From the NCBI GenBank assembly GCA_016873295.1, contig VGXM01000022.1, positions 1 to 51,823 on the forward strand: a stretch of DNA of 51,823 nt, in the 5' to 3' direction. The notes under the pieces are model-generated. The model made no database searches, had not been told where the DNA came from, and saw only the letters and a program-made list of their open reading frames with translations. Of the stretch, positions 8,196 through 15,874 are shown in pieces. This DNA is from Phycisphaerae bacterium. Its GTDB lineage: Bacteria; Planctomycetota; Phycisphaerae; Phycisphaerales; UBA1924. The number at the start of each line of letters is the position of its first letter. The first letter of the stretch is position 1. The position numbers were made by a program, and so were the translations under genes.

Positions 8196-9200
8196 TCACC
8201 CGCCGCGGACATGCCGCACCATGGGCACCGACGCCATCGTGTGCAGCCCCGGCGCCGCCGCGATCAGCGACGGGATGGCGTTCACCGCGATGGCGCACGT
8301 CGCCGTATCGCCGTGCACCCCGCCCGGCAGCACCATCTCCATCGCCGGGTTGCCCCGGATGAGGGCCCGGTCGCGCGGGCCCTCCGCCCCGATCGCGGCG
8401 TGGAAGAGCATCTCCACCACCGCCTTCCCGCCCCCGTCCCACCCCGTCGCGGTCTGCTCGATCCCCGCCACCATCCCGGGCTCGATCCGCCCCTCCCCGC
8501 CCACGCCCGGCAACATCCGCGCCGCGACCACCGGTTCGATCCTCTCCTCCCACCGGGCCACGCCGAGGCCCACGCTCGCCGCCAGCAGGTGCATCGACTC
8601 GCCCAGCCCGACGTGCCCGAACCCGCCGGCCGCCAGGCGCCGCTTGAAGCCGTCGACGGTCAGCCCGGCCCCGATCTTCTTCTGGAAGGGCACGCGCCGG
8701 GTGGTGGCGTCCTGCACGCGCTCGACGCGCACCGACTCCACCTCCGAGCACACCGCCGTCAGGAAGGTCGGCAGGGCGTCCATGAGGAAGCCGGGGTTGA
8801 CGCCCGTGCCCAGCAGCCGCCCGCCGTGCCTCCTGGCCGTCGCGTCCAGCTCCCCGGCCAGCGCCCGCTCGCGCAGCCAGGGCCACACCAGTTCCTCGCA
8901 GGTGCTGACCACGGCCTTGCCCTCGCGCAGGCAGGCGGCGAAGGTGGGGGCGCAGGCCCGCACCGTCGAGCTCGTGGTCACGAGCACCGCGTCGACGCGG
9001 TCCCATTGCCCGAACTCTCCGAGCGACGACGACACCTCGAGCCCGCCGTCGGCCCGGGCGATGAGCTTCGACACGGGCTGCCCCGCCAGCTCCGGGGCGG
9101 TGTCCACCGCGCCCACCAGCGTGCCCACCCGCCGCGAGATCAGCTCGCGACCGATCCTCGTCCCCAGCGGCCCAAGCCCGACCAGCAGCACGCGATACAT
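8196..9200 (-). CDS. NAD(P)-dependent amine dehydrogenase, 2,4-diaminopentanoate dehydrogenase / DapB-like
   Basis: 334 residues from the ATG at 9200. The N-terminal Rossmann motif is VLLVGLGPLGTRIG. The central STCEELVWPW and GTGVNPGFLMDALP are hallmarks of the 2,4-diaminopentanoate dehydrogenase-like family, which resembles dihydrodipicolinate reductase and interconverts an amino ketone and a diamine. The C-terminal NPAMEMVLPGGVHGDTATCA also fits. Known relatives act in ornithine fermentation with a thiolase (OrtAB), but no OrtAB homologue is seen. The neighbouring oxoamine synthase could supply or consume an alpha-amino ketone, so the pair may make or break a diamine (inference). A longer in-frame extension upstream lacks homologous character. 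Confidence 0.75.
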   Translation of the reverse strand: MYRVLLVGLGPLGTRIGRELISRRVGTLVGAVDTAPELAGQPVSKLIARADGGLEVSSSLGEFGQWDRVDAVLVTTSSTVRACAPTFAACLREGKAVVSTCEELVWPWLRERALAGELDATARRHGGRLLGTGVNPGFLMDALPTFLTAVCSEVESVRVERVQDATTRRVPFQKKIGAGLTVDGFKRRLAAGGFGHVGLGESMHLLAASVGLGVARWEERIEPVVAARMLPGVGGEGRIEPGMVAGIEQTATGWDGGGKAVVEMLFHAAIGAEGPRDRALIRGNPAMEMVLPGGVHGDTATCAIAVNAIPSLIAAAPGLHTMASVPMVRHVRGG

Positions 9201-9412
9201 CGGCCTTGACCCTCCTGTCGACGAGCCCGCCAAGCGTAGCGGCCCGAACACCGGGCGCTCGTGGGCCGTTGCAGCGCTCGTGGCGAGCCGGCGCGGTCGC
9301 GCCAGGTCTGGCGCTTCGGCGACCGGCTCGTCGCGCTCCTTCCGGGCCATGCGATCCGTCGCACCGCGGCACGCTCTCCGGGGTTTGGCCGTCCCCTCGC
9401 AAGGAGCCCCAG

Positions 9413-9575
9413 ATGCAGACGCCCTCCCCCCTTTCCAGGCCCGCGCACACCACGTCCCGGGGCCTCCAGGTGATCGCTGCGGCCATCCTCGTCCGGACGC
9501 TCTTCTTCAGGTTCACCGGCGCGGAGCCCCGGGGGCGCTGGGGCGTCGGCGTGGCCGAACTCCGCGGAGTGATGC
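9413..9575 (+). pseudogene. DoxX-like membrane protein remnant with internal deletion
   Basis: After AAGGAG and an ATG at 9413 the frame reads MQTPSPLSRPAHTTSRGLQV, then IAAAILVRTLFFRFTGA, then EPRGRWGVGVAELRGV. Planctomycete DoxX-family proteins start almost exactly this way (...QxLFFKFTGAPESVYIFxxLGxEPWGRxGxGVAEL), but here about ten residues between FTGA and EP are missing. After GVAELRGV the sequence runs into a palindrome instead of the remaining membrane helices. I infer a truncated, non-functional copy. The family assignment comes from the N-terminal motif only. Confidence 0.5.
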
Positions 9576-9597
9576 GGACCGCGGGTCCCCAAAGGAA

Positions 9598-9630
9598 AAC
9601 TCGCCCCCGTCATCATGACGGGGGCGAGTT
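9598..9630. terminator. Perfect 16-bp palindrome, probable terminator
   Basis: Arms AACTCGCCCCCGTCAT and its exact complement are separated by a single base. The A/T edges around a G:C core would form a strong stem on either strand, and TTTTCC follows on the minus strand. It could end transcription coming from tsf or close off the DoxX-like remnant. Confidence 0.5.
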
Positions 9631-9816
9631 AGAGGAGGAGAGAGACAGTCGATCCGGGCTTCGAGGCCCCGGGGAAACCCGGCTGCGGTTTTCCACCCGC
9701 ACCCGAGTCATAGGAGGAGAGAGACACCGTTCGGGGCGGGCCCGGTTTCCCGGCCGCCCCCGCAAACCCGGCTGCAGTTTTCCGCCCGCAACCGAGTCAT
9801 AGGAGGAGAGAGACAC
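9631..9816. repeat. Direct repeats ending in AGGAGGAGAGAGACA
   Basis: Two near-identical 53-bp copies lie at 9675-9727 and 9764-9816 (AAACCCGGCTGC, then GTTTTCC.CCCGC, then GAGTCATAGGAGGAGAGAGA). A third purine tract, AGAGGAGGAGAGAGACAG, lies at 9631-9648 directly after the palindrome. Each tract follows GC-rich inverted repeats. No start codon follows the Shine-Dalgarno-like tracts at a usable distance. The remaining 233 bases to the tsf stop (9817-10049) show nothing I recognise. Confidence 0.6.
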
Positions 9817-10049
9817 TTACAAGGTGCCACAGGATTCCGAGAATGCCACCCGGCACGCCCGGATCAGCGAAGAATTACCGCGCGCCGCCATAAGTAGGTG
9901 GTTGGTGGGCACTTCCGCGCATGGGGTCCGTCAGAGTTCCATTCGGCCAGAAGCGAACACAACCCGATCATGCCCCTGAGGAGCAGGGCGACCGCGGGCC
10001 GCTCCGCCGGGCCCGTGGGGCTTCGGGTGGGGCCGAGGTGGCGGCGGGG

Positions 10050-10865
10050 TCAGGCCTGTTCACCGACCTGCCAGCGCAGGAAGGCGACGACCTGGGCCTT
10101 GCCGCCCAGGACGTCCTTGACCTTCCTGGTCGGGTCCATGATGAAGGGCTGTTCGACGAGGGCGACCTCCTCGAAGAACTTGCGCATGCCGCCCTCGACC
10201 ATCTTCTCGGCGATTTCCTTGGGCTTGCCCGACTCGATCGCCTGCTCCAGGCGGAAGCGGCGCTCGCGCTCGACGATGTCGGCGGGGATGTCGGTGGCGC
10301 TGATGCCCTGCGGGCGCGGCACGGCAGCGGTGATGTGCATGCAGATCTGGCGGAGCGTCTCATCCGAGACGGAGCCCTCGGCCTGCACCAGCACCCCCGT
10401 CTTGCCGTCGTGGTGGACGTACGACCCGAAGCCGCCCGTGCCCGGGTCCTGGGTCAGCTTGTGGGCCCGGGCGATGCGGCAGTTCTCCCCCGTTGAGATG
10501 CGGATCTCGTCGATGATCCCGGTCATCTGGGGCGTCGGCTGCACCGAACCCGAGTGCTGGTCGATCGCCAGCTTCGCCACGGCGCCCGCCGCGGCGATGA
10601 ACTTCTCGTTCTTGGCCGTGAAATCCGACTCCGCCCGCACCTCCACGATCGTGGCGGCCTCACGCGTCAGGTGCACGGCGATGCGCCCCTCGCCCGCGGC
10701 CCGCTCCGTCCGCGCCTCCATCTTGCCCTTGAGCTCCTTGCGCAGGATCTCCTCGGCCTTGTCCATGTCGCCGCCGGCCTTCTCGAGGGCGGCCTTGCAG
10801 GCCATCATCGGGAGGCCCGTCTTGTTGCGGAGCTGCATGACGATCTTGGGGTTGATGTCGGCCAT
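10050..10865 (-). CDS. tsf: Translation elongation factor Ts
   Basis: 271 residues, ATG at 10865. The N-terminal UBA-like domain reads VMQLRNKTGLPMMACKAALE, followed by the core domain with VEVRAESDFTAKNEKF (family consensus VxxxxETDFVARNxxF) and the C-terminal FEEVALVEQPFIMDP. EF-Ts exchanges GDP for GTP on EF-Tu in the cytoplasm. It lies 92 nt downstream of rpsB in the conserved rpsB-tsf order and is probably cotranscribed with it. Length is typical for a compact EF-Ts. Confidence 0.97.
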   Translation of the reverse strand: MADINPKIVMQLRNKTGLPMMACKAALEKAGGDMDKAEEILRKELKGKMEARTERAAGEGRIAVHLTREAATIVEVRAESDFTAKNEKFIAAAGAVAKLAIDQHSGSVQPTPQMTGIIDEIRISTGENCRIARAHKLTQDPGTGGFGSYVHHDGKTGVLVQAEGSVSDETLRQICMHITAAVPRPQGISATDIPADIVERERRFRLEQAIESGKPKEIAEKMVEGGMRKFFEEVALVEQPFIMDPTRKVKDVLGGKAQVVAFLRWQVGEQA

Positions 10866-10957
10866 GGTGCGTGTTCCGGAGCGGATCGGTGAGTGCTGGT
10901 CGACCCCGCCGGGGCGGGGGGGCTGGTCCCTGGGCGATCGTGGTCCGCGGCGAGGGC

Positions 10958-11791
10958 TCAGGCCTGGGGGGCGGGGGCCGCGCTGCGGGCACGGTCCGAC
11001 GGGGCATCGCCCGGGGCGGCTTCGTCGCGCTTGAACTGCGTGCGGCGCGAGCGGCGGGGCTGATCGGTGGCGGGCTCCTCGGCGGGGCCGGGCTCGCGGG
11101 TCTCCTGCCGCAACTGGCGTCCGTCGGCGCACGCCAGGCACAGCTCGCGCACGATCACGTCGATGGAGCGCATGCTGTCGTCGTTGCCCGGGATCGGGAT
11201 GTCGACCTGGTCCGGATCGCCGTCGGTGTCGAGCAGGGCGATGGTGGGGATGCCCAGCTTGCGGGCCTCGCGGACGGCGGTGACCTCGTGGCGCACGTCG
11301 ATCACGACCATGACGCCGGGGAGCTTGTCCATGCCCCGGATGCCGTCGAGGTTGCGCTTGATCTTGCCCGACTCGCGCCGGAGCTGGCTCTCCATCTTCT
11401 TGGAGTAGCTGGCGAAGTTGTCGGTCCGCTCGATGGCCTCGAGCTCCTCGAGGCGCTTGAGGCGGGCCCGGATGGTGCGGAAGTTGGTGAGCGTGCCGCC
11501 CAGCCAACGTTCCGTGACCCAGTGCATCTTCACGCCCGGCACGCGCGTCTCGAGCACGCTCTTGGCCTGGCGCTTGGTGCCCACGAAGCACACGTCCTTG
11601 CCCTCGGCCACGGTGCGGGCCACGAACTTCTTGGCCAGCATCAGGCCCTTGAGCGTCTCCTTGATGTCGATGATGTGGATCCCGTTGCGCTTGCCGTAGA
11701 GGAACGGCTGCATCTTCGGGTTCCAGGCGCTGGCGCGCTGCCCGAAGTGGATCCCCGCTTCGATCAGATCCTGGACGAGTTGGTTGGCCAT
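10958..11791 (-). CDS. rpsB: 30S ribosomal protein S2
   Basis: 277 residues from the ATG at 11791, chosen because MANQLVQDLIEAGIHFGQ aligns with the usual S2 N-terminus; an upstream in-frame extension has no S2 character. Diagnostic segments are WNPKMQPFLYGKRNGIHIID, FVGTKRQAK, HWVTERWLGGTLTNF and IDVRHEVTAVREA. The C-terminal 50 residues are a charged, proline-rich extension beyond the conserved fold. It is the first gene of the rpsB-tsf operon. A GAAGAAGG tract is just upstream of the start. Confidence 0.97.
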   Translation of the reverse strand: MANQLVQDLIEAGIHFGQRASAWNPKMQPFLYGKRNGIHIIDIKETLKGLMLAKKFVARTVAEGKDVCFVGTKRQAKSVLETRVPGVKMHWVTERWLGGTLTNFRTIRARLKRLEELEAIERTDNFASYSKKMESQLRRESGKIKRNLDGIRGMDKLPGVMVVIDVRHEVTAVREARKLGIPTIALLDTDGDPDQVDIPIPGNDDSMRSIDVIVRELCLACADGRQLRQETREPGPAEEPATDQPRRSRRTQFKRDEAAPGDAPSDRARSAAPAPQA

Positions 11792-12071
11792 GGCCTTCTT
11801 CCGTGCAGCGACACCGGCGGGTCGGTGGATCGAGCGTCGTGGCTCGGGCTCTTCAGCCCGCCCCACGACCGCGGCCCGCTCAAGGGCGCTTCAGGGGTCG
11901 GGACCCGACGGGTCCCGGGATGAACACACGCCGCCCGGCGCCGACAGGCGGGGCGACCCCGAGGTCGATCCATGCCTCGGACGCCGATCCTAGGGCGGGA
12001 GCGATGCGGGAGCCAGCCTCCGTGCGCCGCCGGTGGCGCGATTCGGAAGTCCGTGGACGGATACGTCCCGG
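11792..12071. other. rpsB leader / intergenic region
   Basis: No gene is recognised. On the minus strand this is the 5' leader of rpsB. It contains a small perfect hairpin at 11900-11916 (GGGACCC, loop of 3, GGGTCCC) and other GC-rich inverted repeats, including GGGCTCTTCAGCCC near 11847-11860. These could take part in autoregulation by S2, as in other bacteria, but I cannot match a known S2-leader consensus. Confidence 0.35.
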
Positions 12072-12172
12072 GTGCCACGGGTCATCGGGCGCTTCGCCCG
12101 TGACCCGTGCGGCTGTTCAACGCCCGTCCGGACGCCGGCACGGGCGAACGCCGGGCGGATCGCCCGTGGCAC
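12072..12172 (-). repeat. Inverted-orientation copy of the GTGCCACGGG two-hairpin element
   Basis: Bounded by GTGCCACGGG and CGTGGCAC. It contains the same parts as the 813-915 unit but in reverse orientation: GGTCATCGGGCGCTTCGCCC, then CGGCTGTTCAACGCCCGTCC, then a hairpin with arms CGGGCGA and TCGCCCG. One A is missing from the 16-bp stem. The family linker (GCGCCTTGGTGCACGTTCTT, then CCGACTC) follows at about 12190-12215, ending next to the stop codon at 12221. The stretch sits between the polyferredoxin gene and rpsB. Confidence 0.8.
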
Positions 12173-12220
12173 CCGCAGAGCCCGCCGGCGCCTTGGTGCA
12201 CGTTCTTCCGACTCGCGCCG

Positions 12221-14218
12221 CTAGCGCGGGCCGGGCTGGGCTCGGACCCTCATGGACTGGGCCTCGGCGTGCCGTCCGGTCTCCGTTAGCATCGCGGAGG
12301 CAAGCATGAGCAGGTCGGACTTGGCCGCCGGTCGCCGGTCGGCCGCGATCTCCAGGGTCCGCACGGCGTCGTTGACCCTGCCCGCGGAGAAGAGGGCGAT
12401 GGCCCGGTCGCGCTGGACCGCGGGTTCGTCGCTCAGGTCCGCCGCGGCGTTCAGGTGCTCGAGGGCCGCGTCAAGGCGCCCTGTCGTCAGCATGAGCCGC
12501 CCCAGGCCGGCCCGGGCGATGGGATCGGCGGGCCGCCGGTCCAGCGCGGCCCGGTAGACGGCCTCGGCGCGGTCGGGGCTGCCCTGTTGGACGAGCAGCG
12601 CGGCGAGCATGTCGCGGCTCTGTGCAAAGCCTGGGCTGCGCTCCACCGTCCGTTCGAGGATGTCGATCGCGTCGCCGGGACGTCCCCGGGTGACCATGAG
12701 CCTGGCGGTCTCGATGCCCAGTTCATCGGTCCGGCGGGGCGAAGCCAGGATCGCCCGCAGCGACCGCTCGGCCCGGTCGAAGTCGCCCACCACCAGTTGC
12801 AGCCACGCCGAACGCATCGATGCTCCGGGCGTGCGGAGGAGGCCGATGCCGCCCTCGCCCAGGGACGAGGCCATGCGGTACAGGCGCAGGCCGGCGGCGG
12901 CGTGGGCCCGGGCCTCGGGCGAGACGGTGCCCGCGAGGGCGTCCTCGTAGGAGACCTGCACGGCGTTGTCGTGGCGGGCGCCGGCCCAGAGCAGGCCGCG
13001 CACCGCCGTCGAGTGCCCCAGCAGGGCCGCCACGCCCACCATGGCGACCGCGAACCCGCGGCCGCAACGGGACACGCGCCCGCGCAGCTTCAACTGCATC
13101 CCGCCCAGGCGGACGTTGGCGTCGCGGCGCAGGCGCACGAGCTTCCAGGTCAGGTAGGCGGCGATCACCGCGAGGGGCGCGGCCATGAGCAGCGGCACGG
13201 CGTCGTACAGCCCCCGCAGCACGAGGAAGGAGCCCGTGAAGACCCCGACGCACAGCAGCTCCTCGCCCCACGTCAGGTCGTAGGCCCGGCGCCACGTCCG
13301 CTTCCCGGCGAACGCCGCCGGCGTGGCGATCGTGAACGAGAGCGCGTCCTTCGGACACCCCCGCACGCAGTCGAAGGTGCGGATGCAGTTGCGGTCGACG
13401 ATCGACCCGTGCTCGCGCACCTCGTCGTGCACGCGCACGCCCGCGGTGCAGTTGGCGGTGCACACCCCGCACTGGTCGCAGGTCTTGGAGTCGACGACGA
13501 TCCGCCCGACCGCCATCTGCTCGGCGGGGAGCAGGAACCCGCCGTAGGGGCACGCGTAGCGGCACAGCCCGCGGGCTCCGAGGAAGTAGACCGTCGCGAA
13601 GCCGCACACGACGAGGAAGGGGATCGCGACCACGAGCGACGGAAGCCCGTCCCACATGCGGCTGGTGGTGAGGTTGACGCTCCAGCCGGGGAAGGGCACG
13701 ACGCCCAGGACCGCGCCGACGTCCGGCCACAGCGGCTCCAGCGCGGGGACCACCACCGTCCGCTTGATCGTGGGCCAGAGGAACATGTACGCGGCGAGGG
13801 CGACGGGCACGTACCCCAGCAGGCGGGATCGGAACAGGTGCGGGCGGATCCTGACCTTGCGGAGCATCCACGCGCTCAGGTCCTGCAGGGCCCCGACGTG
13901 GCAGAACCAGCCGCACATGAAGCGGCCCAGGAGCGCCGTGACGAGCAGCGCCAGCGCGAACAGGATGACGCCCGGGTTGATCTCGCCCAGTTCGAGCGTG
14001 CGCATGCTGTCGGAGAGCACGAAGCGCCCGACGCTGCGCCCGGTGATCCACCAGTGCAGCACGTGGGCCACGATCAGCACGTGCAGCCCGATCAGGGCCA
14101 CGGCCCGCCAGCGCCCGATGCGCGTCCGCCGCCGCACGGGCTTGCGGCGCTGAACGACCGGCAGGCGCACGGGCCTGCGCGTCCTCCCCCCCGCGGCGCT
14201 GGGCGACCCGGCCCGCAC
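12221..14218 (-). CDS. NapH/NosR-like membrane polyferredoxin fused to TPR repeats
   Basis: 665 residues from a GTG at 14218 with a strong GGGGAGGG five bases upstream. About five membrane helices surround CGWFCHVGAL (Cys102, Cys106) and CRYACPYGG (Cys219, Cys223), the 4Fe-4S-binding motifs of the NapH/NosR/CcoG-type family. Two ferredoxin clusters follow: CDQCGVCTANC (247-257) and CIRTFDCVRGCP (278-289). Two further helices lie at about 310-350. From about 430 the protein is helical repeat sequence of TPR type (DFDRAERSLRAILA, GRPGDAIDILERTV, PDRAEAVYRAALDRRPADP). It probably passes electrons across or along the membrane; the TPR part may bind a partner. It follows tnaA by 12 nt. Confidence 0.85.
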   Translation of the reverse strand: MRAGSPSAAGGRTRRPVRLPVVQRRKPVRRRTRIGRWRAVALIGLHVLIVAHVLHWWITGRSVGRFVLSDSMRTLELGEINPGVILFALALLVTALLGRFMCGWFCHVGALQDLSAWMLRKVRIRPHLFRSRLLGYVPVALAAYMFLWPTIKRTVVVPALEPLWPDVGAVLGVVPFPGWSVNLTTSRMWDGLPSLVVAIPFLVVCGFATVYFLGARGLCRYACPYGGFLLPAEQMAVGRIVVDSKTCDQCGVCTANCTAGVRVHDEVREHGSIVDRNCIRTFDCVRGCPKDALSFTIATPAAFAGKRTWRRAYDLTWGEELLCVGVFTGSFLVLRGLYDAVPLLMAAPLAVIAAYLTWKLVRLRRDANVRLGGMQLKLRGRVSRCGRGFAVAMVGVAALLGHSTAVRGLLWAGARHDNAVQVSYEDALAGTVSPEARAHAAAGLRLYRMASSLGEGGIGLLRTPGASMRSAWLQLVVGDFDRAERSLRAILASPRRTDELGIETARLMVTRGRPGDAIDILERTVERSPGFAQSRDMLAALLVQQGSPDRAEAVYRAALDRRPADPIARAGLGRLMLTTGRLDAALEHLNAAADLSDEPAVQRDRAIALFSAGRVNDAVRTLEIAADRRPAAKSDLLMLASAMLTETGRHAEAQSMRVRAQPGPR

Positions 14219-14230
14219 GCGACCCTCCCC

Positions 14231-15613
14231 TCAGACCTCCTCGAACTCCGCCGTGAAGTGCCGCAGCACCTCGGGCGCCCTGACGATCCGCAGCCCGCGG
14301 AGCTCCTTCCGCACGGCGAAGAGCTCGGCGCACGCCTCCGCCACGTAGTCGATGTGGCTCTGCGTGTAGACGCGCCGTGGGATCGCCAGGCGCACCAGTT
14401 CCATCGGCGGCGTGCGCCCCGGCCCCGCCATCACGCCCCCGATCTCGCAGCTGCGGATCCCCCCCACGCGGTACAACCCGCACACCACCGCCTGCCCCGG
14501 GAACTCTTCCCGCGGCAGGTGGGGGGCGAAGTGGGCCGCGTCGATGTAGATCGCGTGCCCGCCGGGGGGCTCGATGATCTGGATCCCCGCCGCCAGCAGC
14601 TTCTCGCCCAGGTACTCGACGCTGCGGATGCGGTAGGAGAGGTAGTCGTCCTCGACGACCTCCTCGAAGCCCTGGGCCATGGCCTCCAGGTCGCGCCCCG
14701 CCAGCCCGCCGTAGGTCACGTACCCCTCCGTCAGGATGAGCAGGTTGCAGGCCCGCTCGAAGAGCGCGGGGTCGCGGATGAGCAGGAGCCCGCCGATGTT
14801 GACCAGCCCGTCCTTCTTGGCGGAGATGGTGACGCCGTCGGCCAGGTCGAACATGTCCAGGGCGATCTGCCGCACCGTCCGCTCGCGCTGCCCGGGCTCG
14901 CGGATCTTGATGAACCAGGCGTTCTCGGCGAAGCGGCAGGCGTCGAGGATCAGCGGCAGCGAGTGCCGGTCGCAGACCCGCCGGACCTCCCGCAGGTTCT
15001 CGAGGCTCACGGGCTGGCCGCCGCTGGTGTTGTTGGTCACGGTCATCATCACCACGGGGACGCGGTCGGCGCCCACGCGGGCGATCAGCGCCTCAAGGGC
15101 CGCCACGTCCATGTTGCCCTTGAAAGGGTGCCGACGGCGCGGGTCGGCCGACTCGGCGATCCCCAGGTCCAGGGCCTCGGCCCCGCTGTGCTCGATGTTG
15201 GCCCGCGTGGTGTCGAAGTGCGCGTTGCTCGGGACGACCCTTCCCGGGCCCCCCACCAGCTCAAAGAGGATCCGCTCCGACGCCCGTCCCTGGTGCGTCG
15301 GCAGCACGTTCTCGAACCCCGTCAGCTTCTTGACCGTGTCGCGCAGGCGCCAGAAGGACTCGCTCCCCGCGTAGCTCTCGTCCCCCCGCATGATCCCCGC
15401 CCACTGCTCGCTGCTCATCGCCGCACCGCCCGAGTCCGTGAGCAGGTCGATCAGCACGTCCGAGCCGTGGATCCTGAATGGGTTGAACCGCGCGGAGCGG
15501 AGGATGCGGTCGCGGTCCCCCGGCGTCGTCATCCGGATGGGCTCGACCGTCTTGATCCGGAACGGCTCGATGATCGTCCGCAACGCCACCTCCCTCAAAG
15601 CAGACCCGTCCAT
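14231..15613 (-). CDS. tnaA: Tryptophanase (beta-eliminating lyase)
   Basis: 460 residues. The whole length follows the tryptophanase / tyrosine phenol-lyase family: EPFRIKTVEPIRMTT near the N-terminus, DVLIDLLTDSGGAAMS, LPTHQGRASE, NTSGGQPVSLENL and the PLP site ISAKKDGLVNIGGLL, with the Schiff-base lysine at 267. Two specificity positions favour tryptophanase: Ile in SCEIG, where tyrosine phenol-lyase has Arg, and His in LRHFTAEF near the C-terminus, where tyrosine phenol-lyase has Phe. The expected reaction is tryptophan to indole, pyruvate and ammonia. No TnaC-like leader peptide is evident. A TAGAAT box only five bases before the ATG suggests a leaderless message. Confidence 0.92.
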   Translation of the reverse strand: MDGSALREVALRTIIEPFRIKTVEPIRMTTPGDRDRILRSARFNPFRIHGSDVLIDLLTDSGGAAMSSEQWAGIMRGDESYAGSESFWRLRDTVKKLTGFENVLPTHQGRASERILFELVGGPGRVVPSNAHFDTTRANIEHSGAEALDLGIAESADPRRRHPFKGNMDVAALEALIARVGADRVPVVMMTVTNNTSGGQPVSLENLREVRRVCDRHSLPLILDACRFAENAWFIKIREPGQRERTVRQIALDMFDLADGVTISAKKDGLVNIGGLLLIRDPALFERACNLLILTEGYVTYGGLAGRDLEAMAQGFEEVVEDDYLSYRIRSVEYLGEKLLAAGIQIIEPPGGHAIYIDAAHFAPHLPREEFPGQAVVCGLYRVGGIRSCEIGGVMAGPGRTPPMELVRLAIPRRVYTQSHIDYVAEACAELFAVRKELRGLRIVRAPEVLRHFTAEFEEV

Positions 15614-15618
15614 CGTCT

Positions 15619-15624
15619 ATTCTA
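15619..15624 (-). promoter_or_regulatory. Candidate -10 box for leaderless tnaA mRNA
   Basis: On the minus strand TAGAAT is followed by five bases and then the ATG of tnaA. A start point 6-7 bases after the box would fall on the initiation codon. No Shine-Dalgarno sequence is present. No clear -35 box is seen. Confidence 0.4.
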
Positions 15625-15758
15625 CCTCGGGGCGGCGGAAAGCCCACCGCAATGCGCCCGATCGCCGGATTCCGGGGTGAAACCCAGCCCGCAGCCGTGC
15701 GCCCGGTCCGGGAATCGGCGGCGGGGGGTGGTGCGGACCTGGCGTCGGAGCGGGGAAG

Positions 15759-15832
15759 CACGCCCGGGCAGATTCGAACTGCCGACCTGCGGTTTAGGAA
15801 ACCGCCGCTCTATCCATCTGAGCTACGGGCGC
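15759..15832 (-). tRNA. tRNA-Arg (anticodon CCT)
   Basis: The minus strand folds as a cloverleaf. Acceptor GCGCCCG pairs with CGGGCGT (one G-U), the D arm is GCTC...GAGC, the anticodon stem GCGGT/ACCGC encloses loop TTCCTAA (anticodon CCT), and the T arm GGCAG TTCGAAT CTGCC carries the standard TTCGA loop. The discriminator base is G and CCA is not encoded. It reads the AGG codon. Confidence 0.95.
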
Positions 15833-15874
15833 ACACCCAACGATACGGCCCCGGGCGGCGGTGGGGGGGCCGCC

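Noticed and set aside
9675-9816. Tandem glycine riboswitch
   Set aside because: Two similar tandem modules prompted the idea, but the conserved glycine-aptamer core elements could not be found on either strand.
14231-15613. Tyrosine phenol-lyase instead of tryptophanase
   Set aside because: The specificity positions have Ile (SCEIG) and His (LRHF) as in tryptophanase, not Arg and Phe.
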